This document shows positions 16,119 through 25,600 of a stretch of DNA of 33,821 nt, piece by piece. The DNA comes from CAZVXI01 sp964631295 (GTDB lineage: Bacteria; Planctomycetota; Phycisphaerae; Phycisphaerales; SM1A02), in the NCBI GenBank assembly GCA_964631295.1, contig CAZVXI010000017.1:1-33821 (forward strand), read 5' to 3'. A program made the translations under genes and the position numbers. The notes below the pieces were generated by a model, which saw only the letters and a list, made by a program, of their open reading frames with translations, did no database searches and was not told where the DNA came from. Numbering within the stretch: position 1 is the first letter of the stretch; each line of letters opens with the position of its first letter.

Positions 16119-17201
16119 TCATGCGGCGGTACGTCGGCGACCAGTCCGCGCGAGCATGCCTGCAATCACCAGTAGCGCCAGCCCGCCCGGGCCGGGGATT
16201 GTCAGCACAAAGCCGCGCGTCTCACCTTCGTAGATGCCCGTGCCGACGATCTGGCCGGCATCGTTGATGCCATCCGCGACGAACAGCGACGTCCAGCCGG
16301 TCACATCATCCTTGAGCAGTTCCATCAGGTCGATCATGCCGGATTCTTCGGACCAGAAAAATGCCACCTGGTTGCCATCTGCATCTTCGCTCGCGCCGAC
16401 AACCTGGCCGAGGTTGTTCACATCGGTCGCTCTGCTGGTATCGCCGCCAAGCGTGCCGAGCGACATGATGCCCGCGCCGTCTTCCCAGAGGAAGGCGAGT
16501 TCGTTGCCATCGCCGTTCTCGGAAAAACCTGCGACCTGCCCGTTGCTGTTGATGGCAGTTGCGCCGGAATACTGGCCGCCAAGGTTGCCCAGTGACATCA
16601 TGCCGCCACCTTCCGTCCAGAGGAACGGATCGCGAACACCATCACCGTTGAATGCGCCGCCGACGACCTGCCCGGCCGCGTTGATGTCATAGGCAAGACT
16701 TGTGTCGCCGCCGAGTGTACCAAGGTGCGTCGGGTTGCCGTCGGTATCCCAGATCGTCGCGATCAGGTTCCCGCCTACATCTTCACCGCCGGCGAGAATG
16801 CCGTCGCTGTTGATGCTGTTGGCAAAGCTCACGACATCCCGGAATGCATCGATGCCATCCGCCTGCGCCCACTGCACGGCACGGAAGGAACCATCGCCGT
16901 TGAATGAGTCGCCTGCGACCTGGCCGTTGCTGTTGACAAAGTTCGCGATCGAAAAGCTCCCGCCAGCCGTCCCGATACCCATCACAGGGTCAGACAGATC
17001 CCATGCGAAGCCCTCCTGGAATCCTTCGCTGTTGATGGACCAGCCGACGACGATCCCATTTTCACTGATGGCGCACGCGCCGTTGTGATCTCCGCCGAGC
17101 GTCGGCACGACAATGATGTTGTTTGCGGCAGCGGTGCCGTGAAGAAGTCCGATGGCAATACCCAGAGCCGTGGGCAGTCCATAGCGCAAGTTGGCCGACA
17201 T
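16119..17201 (-). CDS. HAF-repeat exported protein with PEP-CTERM-like tail
   Basis: A 360-aa exported protein. After a signal peptide (LPTALGIAIGLLHGTAAA) come about seven HAF-type repeats of ~45 residues with the pattern GTLGGDTS-A-DIN--GQVVG----DG---AFLW. Examples are HLGTLGGDTSLAYDINAAGQ and SLGTLGGDTSRATDVNNLGQ. HAF repeats form extracellular beta-propeller-like structures of unknown ligand. The C-terminus IPGPGGLALLVIAGMLARTG followed by RRR is a planctomycete variant of the PEP-CTERM sorting tail: short motif, hydrophobic helix and basic end, processed by an exosortase. The ATG at 17201 follows GAGGGAG. No exosortase gene is present in the window. Confidence 0.92.
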   Translation of the reverse strand: MSANLRYGLPTALGIAIGLLHGTAAANNIIVVPTLGGDHNGACAISENGIVVGWSINSEGFQEGFAWDLSDPVMGIGTAGGSFSIANFVNSNGQVAGDSFNGDGSFRAVQWAQADGIDAFRDVVSFANSINSDGILAGGEDVGGNLIATIWDTDGNPTHLGTLGGDTSLAYDINAAGQVVGGAFNGDGVRDPFLWTEGGGMMSLGNLGGQYSGATAINSNGQVAGFSENGDGNELAFLWEDGAGIMSLGTLGGDTSRATDVNNLGQVVGASEDADGNQVAFFWSEESGMIDLMELLKDDVTGWTSLFVADGINDAGQIVGTGIYEGETRGFVLTIPGPGGLALLVIAGMLARTGRRRTAA

Positions 17202-17417
17202 AGTCGTGCTCCCTCTCTGTCTCGAATGTCGGGATCGCGGCCCCCGGGAAGGACCAGTCCTCCCGCGCCCATAAAATCTCTTCTCAGCATCTGATTCTAG
17301 GGGATTGGCTATCGGCCGCAAACGCTTTTCGGACGCGTTGGGCAGACCATTTGCAAAAAGCCAACATTCCGGTTCGGCCCAGACCGCCGGGATTGCCCAT
17401 CCAGACTCCGCTTCGTC

Positions 17418-18779
17418 ATGCCGATACGATTCCAGCCGATGAACGATTTATGGTCACCAACATCCTGGCAGGGTCGCCCGGCGCTTCAGCAGCCGAGTTA
17501 TCCGGACGAAACGATCCTTGGAGGCGTGCTCGAACAACTCGCCGACCTGCCGCCGCTGGTGACCAGTTACGAGGTTGACGCGCTCAAGGAACAGCTCGCT
17601 GACGCCGCTGCCGGCCGGCGGTTCCTGCTCCAGGGCGGCGACTGCGCCGAGCGTTTTGATGAGTGCCGCTCGGACATCATCGCCAACAAACTCAAGATCC
17701 TCCTGCAGATGTCGCTCGTGCTTGTGCATGGCACACGCAAGCAGATCATCCGCGTCGGGCGCTTTGCTGGGCAGTACGCCAAGCCACGCTCAGCCGACAT
17801 GGAAACGCGTGATGGCATAACGCTGCCCTGCTATCGCGGTGACTCCATCAACCGCATCGAGTTCACCGAAGAATCGCGCATTCCCGACCCGCAACTGATG
17901 CTGCGCGCATACGAACGTTCCGCTCTGACACTGAACTTCATACGTGGCCTGATCGACGGCGGCTTTGCCGACCTCCACCATCCGGAGTTCTGGGATCTTG
18001 ACTTCGTCGAACATTCGCCCCACGCACGCGAGTATCAGCAGATGGTGCAGCAGATCGGCGACTCGCTTCGATTCATGGAAGCGCTCACCGGCAGCAACCC
18101 TGCGCAGGCCAGTCGTGTTGACTTCTTTGCATCGCACGAAGCACTGCAACTGCACTATGAACAGGCACAGACGCGCACCGTCCCACGCAAGAAGGGCTGG
18201 TACAACCTCTCGACACACATGCCGTGGATTGGTATGCGCACGGCAGATGTCGATGGTGCACACGTGGAGTACATCCGCGGCATACGCAACCCGATTGGTG
18301 TGAAAGTCGGCAAGGGTCTGACGCCCGACCAACTCACCGATCTGCTCGACGTCTTGCATCCATACAATGAACCGGGACGATTGACGCTGATACACCGGTT
18401 CGGCGCACATGATATCGCATCCGCCCTGCCGCCACTGATCCGCGCAGTGCAGCAGAGCGGCAAGACCGTCCTGTGGTGCTGCGACCCGATGCACGGCAAC
18501 ACCGAGTCAACCGCGAATGGCATCAAAACACGCAAGTTCGAGCACATCCTTGCCGAGCTCGAACAGGCATTCGAAATCCACAAACAGCACGGCACATACC
18601 TCGGCGGCGTGCATTTTGAACTGACCGGCGATGATGTCACCGAATGCACGGGCGGGGCACGCGGTTTGAGCGATGCAGACCTTAATCGCGCATACAAGTC
18701 GCAGGTCGACCCGCGACTCAACTATGAGCAGGCGCTGGAAATGGCTCTCCGGATCGCCCGTCGCGTGCAAATGGACTGA
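17418..18779 (+). CDS. Class II 3-deoxy-7-phosphoheptulonate synthase
   Basis: A 453-aa DAHP synthase of the class II (plant/mycobacterial) type, EC 2.5.1.54: phosphoenolpyruvate plus erythrose 4-phosphate gives DAHP, the first step of the shikimate pathway. The family motifs are all present in order: LLQGGDCAERF near residue 75, GRFAGQYAKPRS, IRNPIGVKVGKG, LIHRFGAHDIASALPPL, VLWCCDPMHGNT, GGVHFELTGDDVTEC and GGARGLSDADL. Length fits the family. The start could also be the ATG at 17439 (MNDLWSPTSW), the more usual family N-terminus; neither has a clear Shine-Dalgarno. It is a stand-alone gene, with no other aromatic genes nearby. Confidence 0.97.
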   Translation: MPIRFQPMNDLWSPTSWQGRPALQQPSYPDETILGGVLEQLADLPPLVTSYEVDALKEQLADAAAGRRFLLQGGDCAERFDECRSDIIANKLKILLQMSLVLVHGTRKQIIRVGRFAGQYAKPRSADMETRDGITLPCYRGDSINRIEFTEESRIPDPQLMLRAYERSALTLNFIRGLIDGGFADLHHPEFWDLDFVEHSPHAREYQQMVQQIGDSLRFMEALTGSNPAQASRVDFFASHEALQLHYEQAQTRTVPRKKGWYNLSTHMPWIGMRTADVDGAHVEYIRGIRNPIGVKVGKGLTPDQLTDLLDVLHPYNEPGRLTLIHRFGAHDIASALPPLIRAVQQSGKTVLWCCDPMHGNTESTANGIKTRKFEHILAELEQAFEIHKQHGTYLGGVHFELTGDDVTECTGGARGLSDADLNRAYKSQVDPRLNYEQALEMALRIARRVQMD

Positions 18780-18863
18780 ACAACAACCCGCGGCCTGCAC
18801 GCAACTTGCAACACCCTGGCGACTTTGCGATGCTGTTCGCATCCGCCAACAAAGGGGGTGCCA

Positions 18864-19415
18864 GTGACTGAACAGCACAGCGAATCATCGACAAGCAGCG
18901 AAACTGTCTCATCGCAGACGACCACCTACACCGTCGAACTGCACGATGGCGGGTCATTCGGGCCAGTCTCGCTTGATGAACTACGGCAGTGGGCAAAGCA
19001 GCGCCGTGTGCCAGCCGACGCAATGATCGTCAGTGCAGACGGTTCGCGCACGCCGGCCAAGCAGATGCAGGCAATCTCGGAGGTGATCAGTTCAGCGTTT
19101 GCCGCCCCGCCTGTCGTGGCCGGCCCGATCGACCGATCAACGCTGCCGCCGCAGGATGACGGGATTTCAACGATGATTCCCTACCGCAATCCGCCCGCCC
19201 TGATCGCGTGTTATCTCGGCCTGTTCTCTCTGCTGCCGCTGATTGGGCTTGTGCTCGCCGTTCCTGCACTTCTGCTGGGGATCGTCGGGCTCGTGAAGCG
19301 CAACCGGCAGCCGGAAGTCAAAGGGGCTGTCCACGCATGGATCGGGATCATCATGGGCGGCCTCCTGACGCTCGTGTGGGGTGTGGTGCTCATCGTGATC
19401 GTGTCAGAGATGTGA
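18864..19415 (+). CDS. GYF_2/DUF4190 membrane protein
   Basis: A 183-aa protein. Residues ~22-75 resemble the GYF_2 (DUF4339) domain: YTVELHDGGSFGPVSLDELR followed by QWAKQRRVPADAMIV. Two transmembrane helices follow at ~110-143 and ~155-182 (LFSLLPLIGLVLAVPALLLG and GIIMGGLLTLVWGVVLIVIV) as in DUF4190. GYF_2 domains are thought to bind proline-rich peptides; this combination is common in Planctomycetes and of unknown role. The start is taken as GTG 18864 because AAGGGGG lies just upstream. It follows the DAHP synthase gene by 84 bases. Confidence 0.82.
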   Translation: MTEQHSESSTSSETVSSQTTTYTVELHDGGSFGPVSLDELRQWAKQRRVPADAMIVSADGSRTPAKQMQAISEVISSAFAAPPVVAGPIDRSTLPPQDDGISTMIPYRNPPALIACYLGLFSLLPLIGLVLAVPALLLGIVGLVKRNRQPEVKGAVHAWIGIIMGGLLTLVWGVVLIVIVSEM

Positions 19416-19655
19416 GCGAAAGTTGCATTTGAAGGTCGTTCCGCGATCTCAGGGGGCAATCTGAGCCAGGCCCGTGCGTTGTTCTCCACATGACGCGCAC
19501 GGCGGGCAACGGCTCGCTACAATCCTGCAACCCGGATGTCTCCGAGCGGTTACCTCCCTGGGATCGACGCTGTTGGATGTGTCGGATTCGGGCTCGGCGC
19601 GCATCACAAGTGGCATGTGTGAGACAAACAACCATCGACGGTGAGGGCACAGCAC

Positions 19656-20915
19656 ATGATTCGACGACCTGCCGCACTGCAGCCCGCTTCGGGCGCGATT
19701 GCTCGGATGGCTCTTGTGAGCGTGCTCGCCGCACTGTTTCTCACTGCTCGCCCCGCCGCCGCCGATGAAACCGCCGTCAACTTTATTGAGCCGAATATCA
19801 CCCAGCTACTCTGGGCGAAACTCACCCGGCCGTTGAACTTCAACCGCGATCAGAAGCTGATTGTGCAGTTCCTGTACAAGGATTACCGGTCAGCAATTTC
19901 TGACATCATCGAGAAAACCGATGACAAGGCCGAACAGGCAGGTCGATCGCAGATTCAGCAGGCGCTGGCCGGCCGATCGCGGCTGTCACCTCAGGAACTG
20001 CGCGATCTGCGTGCTGAAGTGCTTGGCGTGTACCGCAACTGCTGGCCTCAGGTTGATGAAGCGACGGCCAACCTTCTGCTTGGGCTGGAGGCCGTTTTGC
20101 TCGATGATCAGCGGCCGATCTTCCAGCGTGGCATGATGGAACTGCGCCGGGCCGTCTGGCTTCAGCCGCGCCAGCGTGCCGAGCGCACCTACGACTACGC
20201 CGGTGATGGCGTCGACATGCTCGCGCTGCTGGATGAAGCAACGTCCGAGCACGGCATGCTTGCAGGCCTTGACACGACTCAGTTTGCCCGCGAGATCGAA
20301 CGATACACACAGCAGCTTGATGCGTTGCTGCGCGACTCCGGTGCCGCCATGCGTGAGGCGCGGCTCGAGATGCGCATTGCACGCACCCTCCGCGACACAC
20401 AGCGGCAGGCTGATGCAGCCGAAACGGCCATGGAACTCTGGCGGCAGTTGTACGAACTCAACGGCACTTTCGCGACAACCATCGCGCGGCAGGCTGCTGA
20501 GCAAATCGGTCCCGATGTTGCCGATGCGTGGAATCAGACCTATTTGTCAGCATGCTTCACATGGCTGTTCGAGGATCGGCGCCCTGACAGGCAGTATCGC
20601 TGGCTGAATCGCAAACAACTGACTGCAAATCAGCGACAGTTGATCGAAACCACGTACGAGAAATACAACCAACGTTTTCACACGCTCGCGCGGGAGGCGG
20701 TCGACCTGATGATCCAGTCGCGTATCCAGCACGCGATGCCGCTGCATGCGATGATCGACCCGACCCAACTGACGACCTCCGCCACGCGCGAGTTGTACGA
20801 GCAACTGCTCAAGAACAGCGGGCAGATGAGCGCGCTCGAGGACGCAACGTCGGACGCATTTGAGTCCGCGCTCGATGATGAACTGCGTCGTCAGTTCCGA
20901 CGCGCGATCCGCTGA
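19656..20915 (+). CDS. Exported helical protein of unknown function
   Basis: A 419-aa protein with a signal peptide (ARMALVSVLAALFLTARPAAA) and an all-helical charged mature part. There are phrases such as RDQKLIVQFLYKDYRSAISD, LLLGLEAVLLDDQRPIFQRG and LTANQRQLIETTYEKYNQRF. The pattern (D/N)-x-Q-x-x-x-(I/L)...Y...(A/L) recurs three times and recalls the repeats in the 470-aa protein at 3619-5031; both may belong to one family of periplasmic helical proteins, but similarity is weak by eye. The ATG at 19656 has GAGGG eight bases upstream; an in-frame GTG at 19641 is less likely. It lies 45 bases before the glucose-6-phosphate dehydrogenase gene, and the two may be co-transcribed without being functionally related. 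Confidence 0.75.
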   Translation: MIRRPAALQPASGAIARMALVSVLAALFLTARPAAADETAVNFIEPNITQLLWAKLTRPLNFNRDQKLIVQFLYKDYRSAISDIIEKTDDKAEQAGRSQIQQALAGRSRLSPQELRDLRAEVLGVYRNCWPQVDEATANLLLGLEAVLLDDQRPIFQRGMMELRRAVWLQPRQRAERTYDYAGDGVDMLALLDEATSEHGMLAGLDTTQFAREIERYTQQLDALLRDSGAAMREARLEMRIARTLRDTQRQADAAETAMELWRQLYELNGTFATTIARQAAEQIGPDVADAWNQTYLSACFTWLFEDRRPDRQYRWLNRKQLTANQRQLIETTYEKYNQRFHTLAREAVDLMIQSRIQHAMPLHAMIDPTQLTTSATRELYEQLLKNSGQMSALEDATSDAFESALDDELRRQFRRAIR

Positions 20916-20960
20916 GCATTGTGTGGTTGACATCCCCGGCCGCGCAGTCACCATGCCTGC

Positions 20961-22514
20961 ATGACCCAAGCCGAACTGCCTGCCGGGATCCCCGGCGTTG
21001 CCGACCCGTGCGTCATCGTGATCTTCGGTGCATCCGGCGATCTGACCGCGCGCAAACTCATCCCGGCCCTGTACGAACTGCACTGCGCCGCAACGCTGCC
21101 TCGGGAAACAACGGTGCTGGGCATCAGCCGCAGCAGGAAGAGCGACGACTCATGGCGCGATGAACTGCAGCCCTGGGCGCGCGGGCATGCAAGCGGTTTC
21201 GACAGCGCGCGCTGGAGTGAGTTCGCACAGCGTGTTCACTACCTTCCAGCCGACGCCACCCGCGCTGATGATTACCCCGACTTGCGGGCGCGCATCGCCG
21301 ACCTCGCGTCCGAGGGCGGCCACTGCGGGAATGTGCTGCTGTATCTCTCCGTCGCGCCACACCTGTATGAGCCAGTGATCGATCGCATTGCCGCGTCAGA
21401 TATCGTTGCTGAGGGCCGCCGCTGGTGCAGTATCAATCGCGATACTGCTCCCTGGCATCGCATCATCATCGAGAAGCCGTTCGGCAGCGACCTTGCGTCG
21501 GCAGAATCCCTGAACCGCGCGCTCGGCCGCGTGTTCGAGGAAGATTCGATCTTCCGCATCGACCACTACCTCGGCAAAGAACTCGTGCAGAACATTCTGG
21601 CGCTGCGCTTCGCGAACACGATCTTCGAGCCGGTCTGGAATCACCGTTACGTCGATCATGTGCAGATCAGCGCGACAGAGACGATCGGTGTGGAAGATCG
21701 CGCGTCCTACTACGAAACATCCGGCGCACTGCGCGACATGATCCAGTCACACCTGCTGCAAGTGCTCGCGCTTGTTGCGATGGAACCGCCAACACACATC
21801 TCAGCGAATCACATTCGGCAGGAGAAAATCAAGATCCTCGACGCAATCGAGGCCCCGGCCAGCGACTTGTCGCAGCATGTATGCTTCGGCCAGTACGGCT
21901 CTGGCGATGCCGGGATGCGCGCATACCGTGATGAATCTGATGTAGCCCCGGATTCGCGCACCGACACGTTCGCAGCAATGCGCGTGCAGTTTGCCAACTG
22001 GCGCTGGGCAGGTACGCCATTCTATCTGCGTTCCGGCAAGCGGCTCGCGCGCAAGTGCACCGAGATTGTTGTTCAGTTCAAGCAGCCGGCCGCACCACTG
22101 TTCCGCCGGGTTGAGCCGTTCCGGAGCGGACAACCGCTCGCACCGAATCGCATTCGCATCGAGGTCGCGCCGAATCCGGGCATGTCGCTTCGCTTCGCAG
22201 CGAAGGTCCCGGGCGGCTCGCTTCGGCTCGACACGGCCGACATGGACTTCGACCTCGCCGAGCACTTTCACAAGGACCCGGCCGAGGCGTACGGCCCCCT
22301 GCTGCTCGACGCCATGCGGGGCGACCAGACGCTGTACCCCCACCGCATGGAGGTTGAGGGTGCCTGGCGAGCGGTCATGCCTTTCCTGACCACGGAGGCG
22401 CAACCCCTGCGCGATGACATCGCTGGCAACTACCCGGCAGGTTCATGGGGGCCGGAATCTGCCGATGAAATGCTCGCGCGGGATGGTCGGGCGTGGCATA
22501 ACCCCGGCGATTGA
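20961..22514 (+). CDS. zwf: Glucose-6-phosphate 1-dehydrogenase
   Basis: A 517-aa enzyme (EC 1.1.1.49) oxidising glucose 6-phosphate to 6-phosphoglucono-delta-lactone with NADP+ or NAD+, at the entry of the oxidative pentose phosphate pathway. The Rossmann motif is IFGASGDLTARKLIPALY (~21-38). EKPFG is at 171-175, and the active-site peptide RIDHYLGKE is at 199-207, where the His is the base and the Lys binds substrate. Later signatures FANTIFEPVWNHRYVDHVQI, YYETSGALRDMIQSHLLQ and TPFYLRSGKRL are all present. No gnd or 6-phosphogluconolactonase gene is next to it. Confidence 0.98.
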   Translation: MTQAELPAGIPGVADPCVIVIFGASGDLTARKLIPALYELHCAATLPRETTVLGISRSRKSDDSWRDELQPWARGHASGFDSARWSEFAQRVHYLPADATRADDYPDLRARIADLASEGGHCGNVLLYLSVAPHLYEPVIDRIAASDIVAEGRRWCSINRDTAPWHRIIIEKPFGSDLASAESLNRALGRVFEEDSIFRIDHYLGKELVQNILALRFANTIFEPVWNHRYVDHVQISATETIGVEDRASYYETSGALRDMIQSHLLQVLALVAMEPPTHISANHIRQEKIKILDAIEAPASDLSQHVCFGQYGSGDAGMRAYRDESDVAPDSRTDTFAAMRVQFANWRWAGTPFYLRSGKRLARKCTEIVVQFKQPAAPLFRRVEPFRSGQPLAPNRIRIEVAPNPGMSLRFAAKVPGGSLRLDTADMDFDLAEHFHKDPAEAYGPLLLDAMRGDQTLYPHRMEVEGAWRAVMPFLTTEAQPLRDDIAGNYPAGSWGPESADEMLARDGRAWHNPGD

Positions 22515-22647
22515 CTTGTGGGATGAAGGAGGGTCAACAACAATCCGAAGAACCTGTACAAGACACGCAAGGGGTCCGGCGCGATGTCGGATGACCCGCG
22601 GGCATCGTGTCCGCTTCGAACAACAAGACTGGAGTAAGGAGAAACGC

Positions 22648-25600
22648 ATGTCAGGTACGCCGCGCAGCCGTCTCGGGACGCTGGCCATCGCACTGATGAT
22701 GATCACTGTCTCGGCGGGGCACGCCGATGTTGATCCGCATCCCGGAATGCTTCGCAATCCGGATGTGAGCAAGAACCACATCGTGTTCGTGTACGCCAAC
22801 GACCTCTGGATCGTCCCGAAGACCGGCGGTGAGGCGACGCCGCTCGCGAGTCCGCCCGGCAGCGAGGGCTTCCCACGCTTCAGCGCGGATGGCACCACCG
22901 TCGCATTCATGGGCAACTACGAGGGCGATCAGGACCTTTACACGATCAGCGTTGAGGGCGGCCAGTCGCACCGCGTCACCCATCACCCCACGACTGAAAC
23001 ACTCTGCGACTGGATCGGCAACGATCAACTGCTCTTCTATGCGCGCGGCATCGAAGGGCACCCGCGCGGCAGTCAGTTGTTTACTGTCTCGCGCGAAGGC
23101 GGCCTGCCGGAAAAGCTCCCGGTTCCCTATGGCACGGTTGCTTCGGTCAGCGATGATGGCAAGTGGCTCGCCTACACACCACACACGCGCGACACTCGCA
23201 CATGGAAACGCCACCGCGGGGGAATGGCAACCGACATCTGGCTGTTCAATCTGGAAACGCTCGAGTCACGCAAAATCACCGACTGGGAAGGCACCGACAC
23301 GATGCCCATGTGGCACGGTGACACGCTGTACTACCTTTCCGACGCAGGGCCAGCGCACCGCAAGAACATCTGGTCGTACAACCCGCGCACTGATCGACGG
23401 ACACAGATCACGGAGTTCACGGAGAACGATGTGAAGTGGCCGGCAATGGGTCCGGCAGGCGGACCGGGCGAGGTCGTCTTTCAGGCGGGATCGTCATTGT
23501 ATCTCGTGAATCTCCGATCCCGTGCGACGCGCGAAGTGAAGGTCACGATTCCGGGCGATCGCCCCACCATTCGCCCGCGAACTGTTGATGTACGCAACTA
23601 TGTTCACGCCGGCGGGATTTCTGCGACTGGCAAACGAGTGGTGATGTCTGCCCGCGGTGATATCTGGACCGCACCGGCGGAGAACGGTGTGCCGCGCAAC
23701 CTTACCCGTTCGAGCGGCACTGCCGAGCGCGACCCTGCGTGGAGCCCGGATGGCCGATGGATCGCGTACTTTTCTGATGAAACCGGCGAGTACGAACTCT
23801 TCATCACCCAATCTGATGGCCGAGGTGAAACCAGGCAACTGACCGATGACAATGGGCCCTTCAAGTTTTCGCCCGTCTGGTCGCCTGATTCTGAGAAGAT
23901 CGCCTTCTATGACAAGACCGGCACGCTGTTCATCTGCACTGTCGAGGATGGCTCGCTCGTCAGCGCATACACCGATCCGATGGCGAATCGGCCTGCGATC
24001 TCCTGGTCGCATGACAGCAACTGGATCACCTACGCGCGATCAAGCGAAAACATGATTGGCTCATCGATTCAACTCTACGACGTTGCGAACGACGAGAACC
24101 ATCAGGTCACCAGTGGAATGTTCGCCGACGGTTCGCCCACGTTCGATCGCAAGGGCGAGTACCTGTACTACACATCCGCGCGTTCGTTCAGCCCGTCCTA
24201 CTCGGCCATCGATACGACTTTCATTTATGACGATGCGCAGGTGCTCGTGGCAGTTCCGCTGCGCGCCGACGTGGAAGACCCATGGGCACTTGAGATTGAC
24301 GAAGAAGAGTGGTCCGAGAAGGCTGATGAAGAGGACACGGACGAAGCGGCCGACGACACGTCAGATGATGCTGCGGACAACGCCAATGGAGATGATGAAC
24401 AGGCTGCGGCAGTGCATCCGCTGCACGGCACGTGGACAGGCACGCTCAGCGGCCTCGCGGCAATGGGCGCACCAATGGACTCGGCCGACTTCACCATGAC
24501 ACTGGTCGTTGCGGATGATGACTCCATCTCCGGCTCCATGAGCGTGATGGGCGACGCAAATGCTTTCAGCGCCGTCACCTTCGATGAAGCGAGCAACGCG
24601 TTCACCGCGACGACCAATACCGATGGCATGACTGCGATCATGCGCGGAACGCTCGAGGGCAACGCGCTCTCAGGCGAATGGGAAGTTGTGGAGGCAGGTG
24701 CAGGCGGCACGTGGACGGCCCAGCGTGAGTCGCAGGAAGCTGAAGCGGACGATGTGAACGCTCCGGATGATGATGAGACATCTTCAGATGAGCCCGTCGT
24801 GATCGACCTCGAGCATTTCGAAGCACGTGGAATGCAACTGCCGGTGCAGTCGGGCGCGTTCGGTCGGCTCGCTGTGAATAATCGCAACCAGTTGTTGTAT
24901 GTTCGTTCGTCGCCGGGCACGCCGGGGATCAAGCTTTTCGACATCAGTGAAGACAGTCCCTCGGAAAAGAATGTCGCCACCGGCGCAGGCCAGTTTGATA
25001 TCTCAGCAGACGGCAAGAAACTCGCCATCCTTCGGGGCGGCGCCAATGCATCAATCCAGAACGCGTCGGCAGGCGCATCCGGCAAGCCGGTTGTAAACAC
25101 GCCGATGAACGCGACGATCACCCCGCGTGAAGAATGGCGGCAGATCTTCAATGACACGTGGCGCATGTTCCGCGACTTCTTCTATGTCAAGAACATGCAC
25201 GGTGTTGACTGGCCGGCAATGCGTGAGCACTACGCTGCGATGATCGACGACTGCGCGAATCGCGAGGATCTCAACTTCGTGATCGGCGAACTGATCAGCG
25301 AACTCAATGTCGGTCACGCGTATCGCGGCGGAGGTGATACGGAGGGTCAGCCGAATCGATCCACCGGCATGCTCGGTATCGACTGGGAAATGCACGAAGG
25401 TGCCTATCGCGTCAAGGCGATACATCACGGCGCTCCATGGGATACCGATGCACGTAACCCGATCAAACGGCCGGGCATCGACATCGAAGTCGGCACGTAC
25501 ATTCACGCAGTCAACGGCCTGCCGATCAAAACATCGGTCGACCCCTGGGCGGCATTCGTCGACACGGCCGGCCGACCGACTGTACTGACCGTGTCCGATT

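Noticed and set aside
22414..22647. N-terminal extension of the tricorn-like protease
   Set aside because: It overlaps the end of zwf in another frame; the signal peptide and AAGGAG clearly place the start at 22648.
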